From Oceanicola sp. 502str15 (GTDB taxonomy: Bacteria > Pseudomonadota > Alphaproteobacteria > Rhodobacterales > Rhodobacteraceae), in assembly GCF_024105635.1 (NCBI RefSeq), contig NZ_WYDQ01000001.1:2046001-2110000 (forward strand): a stretch of 64,000 nucleotides of DNA, given 5' to 3'. The position numbers and the translations under genes were made by a program. The notes beneath the pieces are model-generated. The model saw only the letters and a program-made list of their open reading frames with translations, searched no databases and had not been told where the DNA came from. Each line of letters begins with the position of its first letter. Positions within the stretch are counted from its first letter, which is position 1. Shown piece after piece: positions 34,487-41,973 of this stretch.

Positions 34487-35872
34487 ATGTCACCCACCTC
34501 CCCCGGCCCCTCCCACGCCCTCGCGGGCTTTGCCCACGGCCTGCGCTTCGATGATATCCCCGCCCCCGTGCTGGAGCGCGCCCGCATCCACATTCTCGAC
34601 GCGCTCGGCATCGGCCTTGCCTCCACCACCTTCCCCTTCTCCCGCGCCACGCTGACGGCGGTCGAGGCGCTCAGCGGCGGTGGCGGCGCGCGCATCATCG
34701 GCACGGCGCAAACCGCCGCCCCGCGTGACGCGGCCCTCGCCAACGGCGTCCTGATCCATGGGCTCGACTACGACGACACCCACCTTCAGGCCATCGTCCA
34801 CCCCACCGCCGCCGTCCTGCCCGCCGTGCTGGCCGTGGCCGAGCAGCGCGGGCTGTCGGGGCGCGAGGCGCTCGCGGCCTATTGCGTCGGCATGGAAAGC
34901 ACCGTCCGGCTCGGCACCGCCATCGCGGGCGGGTTCCACCACACCGGCTTTCACGGCACCGGCGTCTTCGGCCATTTCGCCGCCGCCCTCGTGGCCGGGC
35001 GGCTGATGGGCGCGGCGCCTGCCGATCACGTCAACGCACTCGGCATCGCCGCCAGCACCGCCTCGGGGGTGCAGCTCTACCTCGAGGAAGGCGCAGGCAC
35101 CAAGCGGCTCCACCCGGGCTGGGCCGCCAGCGCCGGGATCACCGCCGCCACCCTCGCCCGGCACGGCTTCATCGGCCCCAGCCGCGCCCTCGAAGGGCGC
35201 TTCGGCCTGTTCGAAACCCACCTCCACAGCCATGCCGCCAATGTCGACCTGCGCGCCCTCACCACCGGCCTCGGCAGCGAGTGGATGATGGAGCAGACCG
35301 CGCTCAAGCCCTACCCCGTCTGCCATTACATCCATGGCGCAGCCGATGCCGCGGGCGAGATCTTCGCCCGCCTCGACGGGGCCGCCATCGCCTCTGTCGA
35401 CATCCTCCTGCCGCAGGAAACCATGGGCACCGTCGCCGATCCCATCGCGCAGAAGCGGGCCGTCTCCAATGCCTACGAGGCCCAGTTCTCGGCCCCCTTC
35501 GTGATCGCCGCGATGCTGCTGAACGGTCGCTTCGGCCTTCAGGATCTCTCCGACGAGGCCCTCGCCAATCCCCGGACCCGCGCCCTCGCCGCACGCTGCA
35601 CCTGCGTGACGGACCCGCAAAGCCGCTTTCCAGCCTACTTTTCCGGCGGCGTTCGGGTCACGCTGGAAAGCGGCGAAACCCTGAGCGCCCATGTGCCGAT
35701 CAACAACGGGGCGGGGCCGCGCAGGCTCTCGCTCGAGGCGGCGAGGCAAAAGTTCATGGAAAACGCCGGTCTCGCCGTGTCCCCCGACCGGGCGCAGGCA
35801 CTGGCCGAGGCCGTGGCCCAGATCGAGACCCAGCCGCTCTCCACCCTGATGGAATTGCTTACCGCGCCCTGA
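34487..35872 (+). CDS. MmgE/PrpD family protein
   Basis: A 461-residue protein of the MmgE/PrpD (2-methylcitrate dehydratase-like) family. Key stretches are ANGVLIHGLDYDDTHLQAIV, GFHHTGFHGTGVFGHFAAA, the LYLEEGAGTKRLHPGWAAS segment and LKPYPVCHYIHGAADAA. Members dehydrate or isomerize small carboxylic acids without a metal. In catabolic islands beside CoA-transferases they usually act on substrates other than methylcitrate, for instance cis-aconitate- or itaconate-like acids. The 228-base gap before it holds no credible gene, so it may have its own promoter. Confidence 0.88.
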   Translation: MSPTSPGPSHALAGFAHGLRFDDIPAPVLERARIHILDALGIGLASTTFPFSRATLTAVEALSGGGGARIIGTAQTAAPRDAALANGVLIHGLDYDDTHLQAIVHPTAAVLPAVLAVAEQRGLSGREALAAYCVGMESTVRLGTAIAGGFHHTGFHGTGVFGHFAAALVAGRLMGAAPADHVNALGIAASTASGVQLYLEEGAGTKRLHPGWAASAGITAATLARHGFIGPSRALEGRFGLFETHLHSHAANVDLRALTTGLGSEWMMEQTALKPYPVCHYIHGAADAAGEIFARLDGAAIASVDILLPQETMGTVADPIAQKRAVSNAYEAQFSAPFVIAAMLLNGRFGLQDLSDEALANPRTRALAARCTCVTDPQSRFPAYFSGGVRVTLESGETLSAHVPINNGAGPRRLSLEAARQKFMENAGLAVSPDRAQALAEAVAQIETQPLSTLMELLTAP

Positions 35873-35881
35873 TCCGCGCCC

Positions 35882-36097
35882 TTACCCGGTGCGGTCCCTG
35901 CCCTTCGTCGCAGGCCGCGCAAACCGATGCCAGAGCCAGCCCAGAAGGGCCGCATTCACGAAGAACAGCGCCACCAGCACGAGGATCAGAAAACCGCCCG
36001 AGAGCAGGCCGGTCAGCAGGCTGGCCTGTAGAAAGGCGACCAAAAGCGCCAGCGGCGGCAGGCTCCAGCCGATCAGGCCGTCAAGCAGGCGTCGCAT
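35882..36097 (-). CDS. small two-helix membrane protein, unknown function
   Basis: A 71-residue protein with two hydrophobic helices, about residues 10-30 (SLPPLALLVAFLQASLLTGL) and 33-55 (GGFLILVLVALFFVNAALLG), and a positively charged tail RFARPATKGRDRTG. I recognise no family. It is the last of four leftward genes headed by vgrG, 32 bases after the previous gene. A small membrane protein at the end of a vgrG module could be an immunity protein, but there is no direct evidence. Confidence 0.6.
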   Translation of the reverse strand: MRRLLDGLIGWSLPPLALLVAFLQASLLTGLLSGGFLILVLVALFFVNAALLGWLWHRFARPATKGRDRTG

Positions 36098-36129
36098 CGC
36101 AGGCTCCCTGCCGCACGCGCCGCCCGCCC

Positions 36130-36798
36130 CTACTCGCGCAGGTAATCCCAGGCATCCTCTGCCGTCTCGCGCACCGCGTCCCAGCCTTCGTCCGACAGGA
36201 TCTCCTGCTCGAGGTAGGTGTTGCGCATCTCCGGCCCGGCCCCGACCCTGACGGTCACGTCAAACCCCGCGCCGCCCCGGGCGATCAGGCCAAACCCGCG
36301 GCGCAACAGCCAGCCGCCGCTGCGCACCGCCTCCTTCAGCGCCCGCCGGCCAAGCGCCTCGGCGGCCCCCTGCCCGGGCAGGTCGCCCGATTTCACCGCG
36401 ATGTAGTAGAGACTGCCCCAGATCGGCCGCGTCGGCGTGCCGCCGCCGCCCACGTCAAGGCTGTGCCGGATATGGCGTGTCTGGCCCAGAAACACGCTCT
36501 CCACCTGCATGTTCCACCCCGCATCGGGGTAGTAGATGTAGAGCACCCCGGTCGCCATGTTGTTGACCCCGAGGCCCCGAATGTCGAACCGCGCCTCCAC
36601 CGGGTTGCCGGTCGAAAAGATCGGCGCGGTGCCCACGGCGTAATTCTTGATGTCGCGCAGCTGGATCCCGTCCGCATCCCGCCCCGCCCCGCCCGAACGG
36701 CGCTCGGCCAGAAACTCCTCCCAATCCGATGTCTGGGAAAAGTCGAAATCGGTCTTGGACAGGAAGGCGTCCAGTTCTTCTCGGGTAAATTCAACCAT
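36130..36798 (-). CDS. uncharacterised protein of the vgrG module
   Basis: A 222-residue soluble protein with no signal peptide. The N-terminal third is acidic (FTREELDAFLSKTDFDFSQT). The middle is beta-rich with GVLYIYYPDAGWNMQVESVF and a glycine run (LDVGGGGTPTRPIWGSLYYI), and a basic amphipathic stretch RRALKEAVRSGGWLLRRGFG precedes an acidic C-terminal helix. I do not recognise a domain. It starts nine bases after the preceding gene's stop, so it is cotranscribed. Its place behind vgrG suggests a secreted cargo, adaptor or immunity partner. Confidence 0.7.
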   Translation of the reverse strand: MVEFTREELDAFLSKTDFDFSQTSDWEEFLAERRSGGAGRDADGIQLRDIKNYAVGTAPIFSTGNPVEARFDIRGLGVNNMATGVLYIYYPDAGWNMQVESVFLGQTRHIRHSLDVGGGGTPTRPIWGSLYYIAVKSGDLPGQGAAEALGRRALKEAVRSGGWLLRRGFGLIARGGAGFDVTVRVGAGPEMRNTYLEQEILSDEGWDAVRETAEDAWDYLRE

Positions 36799-36807
36799 TG
36801 CCTCGCC

Positions 36808-37716
36808 TCACTCGCTCTCGCCGGACTGTTGCGCAAAGGCCGCCAGCGCCGGGTAGCCCGGCTCGATCATCTCCGCCGCATCCGCATCTATCAGCGCAGA
36901 GATCGGCTCCCCGGCATGGGCCCGCAGAAACCGCGCGGTATCGGCCGAGGCCCATGTGCGAAACTCCGAAATCGCCATGCCGTCCGGGTAGCAGGGGCCG
37001 GCGAGATAGGCCTGATCCGCCATCCCGGCGTTGACCTGCAGGCTCGCCGAACAGAGCGTGTCCACCACCCCGGCACGTCGCAGGGCAAGGATCCACTCGA
37101 AGGAGGGTTCGCAGAGCGCAACCGCATCGGCGGTGCCCATCGCGCCGCTGGCGATCTTCACCTTGTCGGCCAGCCCAAGGCGCGAGGGGCAGGACGTGGC
37201 GTCGCTCTCGCAGCCCGCCGCGGCGCAGTTTTCCACCAGCAGGGCGGCGTTGTCGTCGTTGTTCCAGATGTCGAGGCCATGAAGCACCTCGGCCGGCTCC
37301 GAAGCGCCCGCCAGTGCCCCGGCCGGATCGAAGATCGCCTGAACAAAGCCAGCCCCCTCGCCCTCCGCCGTGGCTTCCAGCGCCTTTGGATCGGCGGCGA
37401 AAAAGCCCCTGTCCCCCGCGTCGACCGCGCCGATGACCAAGGTTTCGTAGTCCGAGCTGCTGGCGTACTCCTCCGCCAGCGAGGGATAGCCCAGATCGGC
37501 CGCCAGCGCTGCCGCGCGGTCGTCGTTCTCGGCCAGGAAGACCCGGGCGCAGTCGTAGTCGTGAATCGCGGCCAGCTCGAGCGGCGCCGCCTCATCGACC
37601 CCGGCAGCCGCACGGTCGCAGTCGGGCAGCTTGGCCGAGGCTCCGAAGGGCACCACCGCATAGGCCACACCGGCAACAACGACCACGGCGCCCAGCAGCA
37701 GGATAGCTTTGTTCAT
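36808..37716 (-). CDS. membrane-anchored or exported Cys-rich protein of the vgrG module
   Basis: A 302-residue protein with an N-terminal hydrophobic helix (AILLLGAVVVVAGVAYAVVP) that may be a signal anchor. The rest is acidic, alanine-rich and helical, with eight cysteines including a cluster NCAAAGCESDATSC, which suggests disulfides in the periplasm. I recognise no domain. ATG 37716 is preferred because AGAGGA lies eight bases upstream; ATG 37725 is the alternative. It follows vgrG by 26 bases and is the first cargo-position gene, making it a candidate effector or periplasmic immunity factor. Confidence 0.7.
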   Translation of the reverse strand: MNKAILLLGAVVVVAGVAYAVVPFGASAKLPDCDRAAAGVDEAAPLELAAIHDYDCARVFLAENDDRAAALAADLGYPSLAEEYASSSDYETLVIGAVDAGDRGFFAADPKALEATAEGEGAGFVQAIFDPAGALAGASEPAEVLHGLDIWNNDDNAALLVENCAAAGCESDATSCPSRLGLADKVKIASGAMGTADAVALCEPSFEWILALRRAGVVDTLCSASLQVNAGMADQAYLAGPCYPDGMAISEFRTWASADTARFLRAHAGEPISALIDADAAEMIEPGYPALAAFAQQSGESE

Positions 37717-37742
37717 TGCGCTCATTCCTCTTCTTCAGGCCT

Positions 37743-39857
37743 CTAGTTCAGGTCGATCCGGCCGGCCGTCAGCTTGATATGCGTGCCGGTCAGCTCGATT
37801 TCGCCGTTGCTCTTCATCAGAAAGCGCGAGGCCCCGCAGCGCAGGTCGATCTGGTCCTGCACATGCATGTACCGGCCTCCGCCCACGGTCTCCATCGAGT
37901 CCGATCCGACCTGCTCGTTCTTCTTGGCGCCGACTTCCAGAAGGTAGCCGGTGCCCACGGTCAGGTTGTAGGAGTCACTGACGCGGGTGGCCGACTGGGT
38001 GCCGATCCGCTCGGTGCGCGATTGCGCGACGAACAGCTTGTAATGCCCCTTCGAGGCATCGGGCTTGCCCTTGATCGTCGTCTGATAGGCCAGTTGCAGC
38101 GGGCCGTCGTCATAAGGCTGCATCGGGCGCGGGGCGTTGAGCTGCACATCGGCAACCCCGATCGCGGTGATCACGTCACCGCCAACCTGAAGGTTCAGAT
38201 CCTTGCCCACCTCCGAATACTTGCTGTTCCCGATCGACTCGACCTCGCTCACATCGACCCGCCGGGCGCTGTTGTTCTGGATATGGACCTCGTGGTCCTT
38301 CTCCGCGTGCCAGTAGATGCGCTCCTCGCCCTTCGCATCCTCGAAGTAGAGCTCGTTGAAGCCCGGCCCTTCATGGGTGTCGGTGCGGAACACCGACTTG
38401 GTCTTGTGCTCGGGCAGCTCGTAGGGAACGTCGTTCTTGCCGTTGTAGACGCAGCCCGTCACCAGCGGCTTGTCGGGGTCGCCGTTGAGGAACTCCACCA
38501 CCACTTCCATGCCGATCCGCGGAATGACCATGCCGCCCCAGCCCTTGCCGGCCCAGTTCTGGCTCACCCGGCAGCGCATCGAATGCGCGCCGGTCAGATC
38601 CCAGTGAAAGCGCACGAGAATGCGGCCGTACTTGTCGCAGTCGATCTCGCCCTCGCCCACCACGCGCGCGGTCTGCGGACCCTGCACCACCGGCTGCGGC
38701 GTCACCCGCACCGGCGCGAAGGGGGCCGAAACCGGGGTCAGCACATAGTGCCCCTCATAGGCCCGCGCGGCGGCTTCCTCGCCCGAGCGGTAGCTCTCGG
38801 CGGTAAAGCTGTGGCGCGCTTCGAGGCAAAGATGCTGCTCGCGGGCGATGAAATCGGCAAAGGGGCCATGGGCGGTGCAGCGCATCCCCGACTTCAGGCT
38901 GATGACATCCCCCACGGCATGGGCGCGATAATCGGCGCTGCGCTCCTGCGTCGTGCGCAGCTGCGCCAGCGCCTTGCGGGCCACGTCATCCTCGCTGTCG
39001 GGCGCCAGCCGGCTCGGCTCGCGCGGCGCGCCGGGGGTGCCGGTGTCTTCAATGCCGGTCGGGTAGTCGTAGCTCTCGATGTCGCCAAAGCTGAACTCGG
39101 CCTCGCCCGCCTGCTCCACCACCTGGTTGGCACCGGGCTTCTTGAAGTTGTAGTCGGTCAGCTTGATCTTACCGGTGGTCATGGCGCGAGCCCGCCGCCA
39201 ATCCCAGAAGTGCTCCTCCTCCTTGCGGAAGTTCTCCTCGACCGGGCGATACTCGCGGGTGATATCGGGCAGCTCGCCCATCGCCTCGTGGCTGTCGGTC
39301 AGCACCAGGCAATGGTTCCCGGGCGCGTGCTCGAAGTGGTAGCTGATCCCGAAGCGCTCCATCATCCGGCAGGCAAAGGCCAGGTCGCTCTCGCGGTATT
39401 GCACCGTGTATTCCAGCTCGGGGTAGGTCTGCGACAGATCCATCCGGAAGGTCTCCGGCCCGGCCCCGGCCCATTCCTTCAGCACCGTCTCGAGGATCTC
39501 GTTGACGTGCATCTCGTGAAAGATCCGCTGCTGGCGCCGCCGCCCGGCCAGCCAGAACCACGGGCGCAGGGTCAGCTCGTAGTGGTCCCCGGCCACATCG
39601 GCCTTGAGCCAGGCGAGTTCGGTCACGATCCCGTCGAAGGGCGCCGCACCATGCATCACCGTCTCGATCTGCACCGTGGCATGTGTGCCCAGCAGCGCAT
39701 CGGGGTTCATCCCCTCGCGGGCAATGGCCCGCACCTTGTACTCGAACAGACCGTTGACCCTGTCCGTGCCTTCGAACCGCGCCAGCAACAGCCGATCCTT
39801 GCCAAGACTGGTCTCCAGCCAACCCAGGTTACTGTCCTGGGTGAATTCCCCGTCCAT
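37743..39857 (-). CDS. vgrG: type VI secretion system spike protein VgrG (TssI)
   Basis: A 704-residue VgrG: gp27-like N-terminal part (FEYKVRAIAREGMNPDALLG, YPELEYTVQYRESDLAFACR, MERFGISYHF), a gp5-like OB fold (KYGRILVRFHWDL, RCRVSQNWAGKGWGGMVIPR), the hinge motif NELYFEDAKGEERIYWHAEK and a beta-helix of repeating IGxxxxxxVG strands ending at DLN. No extra toxin domain follows, so any effector would be a separate cargo. The ATG at 39857 has AGGGGA eight bases upstream. No other type VI structural genes lie in the window, so this is an orphan spike module with three downstream genes. Confidence 0.93.
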   Translation of the reverse strand: MDGEFTQDSNLGWLETSLGKDRLLLARFEGTDRVNGLFEYKVRAIAREGMNPDALLGTHATVQIETVMHGAAPFDGIVTELAWLKADVAGDHYELTLRPWFWLAGRRRQQRIFHEMHVNEILETVLKEWAGAGPETFRMDLSQTYPELEYTVQYRESDLAFACRMMERFGISYHFEHAPGNHCLVLTDSHEAMGELPDITREYRPVEENFRKEEEHFWDWRRARAMTTGKIKLTDYNFKKPGANQVVEQAGEAEFSFGDIESYDYPTGIEDTGTPGAPREPSRLAPDSEDDVARKALAQLRTTQERSADYRAHAVGDVISLKSGMRCTAHGPFADFIAREQHLCLEARHSFTAESYRSGEEAAARAYEGHYVLTPVSAPFAPVRVTPQPVVQGPQTARVVGEGEIDCDKYGRILVRFHWDLTGAHSMRCRVSQNWAGKGWGGMVIPRIGMEVVVEFLNGDPDKPLVTGCVYNGKNDVPYELPEHKTKSVFRTDTHEGPGFNELYFEDAKGEERIYWHAEKDHEVHIQNNSARRVDVSEVESIGNSKYSEVGKDLNLQVGGDVITAIGVADVQLNAPRPMQPYDDGPLQLAYQTTIKGKPDASKGHYKLFVAQSRTERIGTQSATRVSDSYNLTVGTGYLLEVGAKKNEQVGSDSMETVGGGRYMHVQDQIDLRCGASRFLMKSNGEIELTGTHIKLTAGRIDLN

Positions 39858-39884
39858 GATGAGCTTCCCCTGAGGCGCCGCGGC

Positions 39885-39902
39885 CAAATTGCCGAAAATT
39901 TG
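39885..39902. promoter_or_regulatory. 6-bp dyad in AT-rich leader of vgrG
   Basis: CAAATT (39885-39890) and AATTTG (39897-39902) are exact reverse complements with a 6-base spacer, 28 bases before the vgrG ATG. They lie at the edge of the AT-rich patch 39886-39932, the only AT-rich stretch in this 257-base divergent gap and a likely vgrG promoter. Short arms keep this tentative. Confidence 0.3.
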
Positions 39903-40026
39903 GAATAATTTCGTCTCTTATCAAATACAACCGAGGGTAATGGCGCGCATGGGGCGCTTCAAGGGCAGATGCATGAAATCTCCCCGCAGGTGCCGTTTTC
40001 CCCACCAGCCGGGGTGGCGGCGCCAA

Positions 40027-40044
40027 ATGGGGTATCGGCCCCAT
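40027..40044. promoter_or_regulatory. dyad ATGGGG-N6-CCCCAT upstream of the secreted-protein gene at 40115
   Basis: A perfect 6-bp inverted repeat, ATGGGG (40027-40032) and CCCCAT (40039-40044). An almost identical element lies at 44617. In both, the conserved block A-N2-TTG-N-G-N-CCA follows at the same distance (TTG at 40071 and 44661, 26 bases after the G that follows CCCCAT). The 18-bp length suits a LuxR-type response-regulator dimer such as the one encoded at 43960. Confidence 0.5.
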
Positions 40045-40114
40045 GCCGCGCGCCGGGGCGCGCTGGCAGATTGGGTCCATCGAAAGACGGACACCAACAC
40101 CGGAGGCCAGCCCC

Positions 40115-41029
40115 ATGAAAACCCTCGTCAAGACCGCCCTGATCCTCGTCGCCCTCGGCCTCGCCTTCTGCGCCCTCGCCCCGGCCTCCCGCGCCGAAGC
40201 CAAAAGCTGCGGCGGCAACGGCCAGCAGGCCTGCGCCGCCGAAGCCGCCACTGCCACCCAATGCGCCGCATGGCTCCACGCGGTCGGGGGCACCTGCCGG
40301 CCCTGCGGCGGCGAGGGGCTGAACGCCTGCCAGTGGCGCAGCGCCGACATGGCCTGCCACGCCGGGCTCGCCAACCACTTCGGCCGCTGCATCCGGGTCG
40401 AGCGCAACGCCATCTCCCCCGCCGGCTTCGACCTGTCGCAGATCTTCGGCGGCAACCGCGCCGACAAGCTGCGCTGGGCCGCCACCCAATACACCGACAT
40501 GATCGCCGACCTCGCCGCCGAAACCTCCGCCACCCTGCCCGCAGGCCGCGCCGCCGCCGATCTCGTCACCGCCCTCGACGCCCGCGACGGCGAGACCGCC
40601 AAGCGCATCCTCGCCGCCGACCCGGCCCTGCGCGCCAGCTTCGACAAGCTGCGCGCCATGGGCTTCAACACCGTCACCCTCGGCCTCCAGACCCGCAACA
40701 CCAACGGCACCCTGCTCGAAACCGGCTTCTCCTTCGACCTCGCCCTCGCCTGGACACCGCGCCTCTACACCACCGCCTCCGTCGGTGCCGCCACCAGCGA
40801 GATCGGCAGCGCCGAGCTGGTCTTCACCTTCCACAAGTCCGGCAACACCGGCATCACCGGTGAGGTCTACGGCGCAGCCGTGCCCACCTCCGCCGGCCAG
40901 ACCACCGAAATGGTGATGTGGTTCACCGAAAACCCCTTCGACTTCACCGGCTTCTCCCTCGGCCTCGCCACCCGCAGCCTCTGGGCAAACGGCTCGGTCA
41001 GCTTCGCCAGCACGAAACTCTGGAACTGA
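40115..41029 (+). CDS. secreted protein of unknown function with Cys-rich N-terminal part
   Basis: A 304-residue protein with a signal peptide (MKTLVKTALILVALGLAFCALAPASRAEA, key hydrophobic part ALILVALGLAFCALAP). The mature N-terminus has about nine cysteines in short spacing (SCGGNGQQAC, CAAWLHAVGGTCRPCGGEGL, CHAGLANHFGRC), then an all-alpha middle and a beta-rich C-terminal half (ELVFTFHKSGNTGITGEVYG). I recognise no family. GGAGG lies nine bases before the ATG. An upstream dyad is shared with the gene at 44708. It is probably cotranscribed with the next secreted protein. Confidence 0.75.
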   Translation: MKTLVKTALILVALGLAFCALAPASRAEAKSCGGNGQQACAAEAATATQCAAWLHAVGGTCRPCGGEGLNACQWRSADMACHAGLANHFGRCIRVERNAISPAGFDLSQIFGGNRADKLRWAATQYTDMIADLAAETSATLPAGRAAADLVTALDARDGETAKRILAADPALRASFDKLRAMGFNTVTLGLQTRNTNGTLLETGFSFDLALAWTPRLYTTASVGAATSEIGSAELVFTFHKSGNTGITGEVYGAAVPTSAGQTTEMVMWFTENPFDFTGFSLGLATRSLWANGSVSFASTKLWN

Positions 41030-41091
41030 AGCCGCCCCCGGCCCATCATCGCCCCATTCCCCATCGCCCGCTTTCAACCCAGGACATTGCC

Positions 41092-41973
41092 ATGCCAGCC
41101 CGTATCGCCCCCTTCGCCTTCGCCCTCCTCGCCACCGCCACCGCCGCCCCCCTTTGGGCGGCGGACGACGCCGCGCTCCTCGCCCTGCGCAATGCCGTCG
41201 CCCCCGGCGCGTGCAGCGGCGAAGAACCCGCCCGCACCCAGCCCTTCTCCGGCGGCACGCTGCACGCCCTGCCCTGCCGCACCACCGCGCACGACACGCT
41301 CTCGGTGCTCGTCCTCGAGCGCGACGGCACCCTGCAACCGCTGTTCTTCGCCAACCCCGAGCTGCAATTCGACTACACCGCCGACGGCGCGCTCGACTGG
41401 CAGGCGCCGGGCTACGGCGGCATCTCCGCCTCCCCCGTGGTGTCGAGCTTCACCGCCGACGACACCACCGGCCAGATCACCATCTCCGAGCGACTCGCGC
41501 CGGGGCTGGGCGAGGGCCACTTCACCTACACCCACGCGCTGGAAGACTGGGGGATGACCCTGCACAGCGTCGCCATCGGCTTCGACGGCGGCGACCACAT
41601 TCCCCTCTGGCCCCCCACCGCCACCGAACCCGCCCTGATGGAAGAGCTCGGCCTCGCCCACACCCTCGACGGCTTCACGCCCGAGCCGCTGCCCACCCAA
41701 ACCTTCGCCCGCCCCGCCGACGTTGCCGCGCTGCTCGCGTCCGACTTTCCCAGCATGGAAGAGGGCCGCCCCCGGCTCGAAATCGCCATGGAGCAGCAGG
41801 GCGAGCGCATCGCCATGACCCTTCTCGATCACGGCTGGGCCGATGACTCGCAGCGGGGCAAGGCCTGGCGGGTGCTGATGGAGCGAGATGGAGACGGCTG
41901 GCGCGTGACCGGGCTTGGCAGCCTCAACATCTGCTGGCGCGGCCAGCGGGTCACATCGGGCCTCTGCGCCTAG
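41092..41973 (+). CDS. secreted protein of unknown function
   Basis: A 293-residue protein with a signal peptide (MPARIAPFAFALLATATAAPLWAA). The mature protein is beta-rich and acidic, with a Cys pair near the N-terminus (PGACSGEEPARTQPF, LHALPCRTT) and another at the end (LNICWRGQRVTSGLC), probably disulfide-bonded. I do not recognise a domain. AGGA precedes the ATG by a normal distance, 62 bases after the upstream gene. Its stop TAG overlaps, in the shared CTAG at 41970-41973, the stop of the convergent histidine kinase gene. Confidence 0.75.
   Translation: MPARIAPFAFALLATATAAPLWAADDAALLALRNAVAPGACSGEEPARTQPFSGGTLHALPCRTTAHDTLSVLVLERDGTLQPLFFANPELQFDYTADGALDWQAPGYGGISASPVVSSFTADDTTGQITISERLAPGLGEGHFTYTHALEDWGMTLHSVAIGFDGGDHIPLWPPTATEPALMEELGLAHTLDGFTPEPLPTQTFARPADVAALLASDFPSMEEGRPRLEIAMEQQGERIAMTLLDHGWADDSQRGKAWRVLMERDGDGWRVTGLGSLNICWRGQRVTSGLCA

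Noticed and set aside
34882..37746. A plus-strand frame of about 950 codons
   Set aside because: It crosses the MmgE/PrpD gene in another frame and then three leftward genes; the product is Arg/Pro/Ala-rich with no domain and no ribosome site.
35882..39857. A full type VI secretion locus or prophage tail module
   Set aside because: Only the VgrG spike is present; no sheath, baseplate, ClpV, membrane complex or other phage genes are seen.
37716..39908. A 730-codon frame opposite vgrG
   Set aside because: Pure antisense shadow of a well conserved VgrG.
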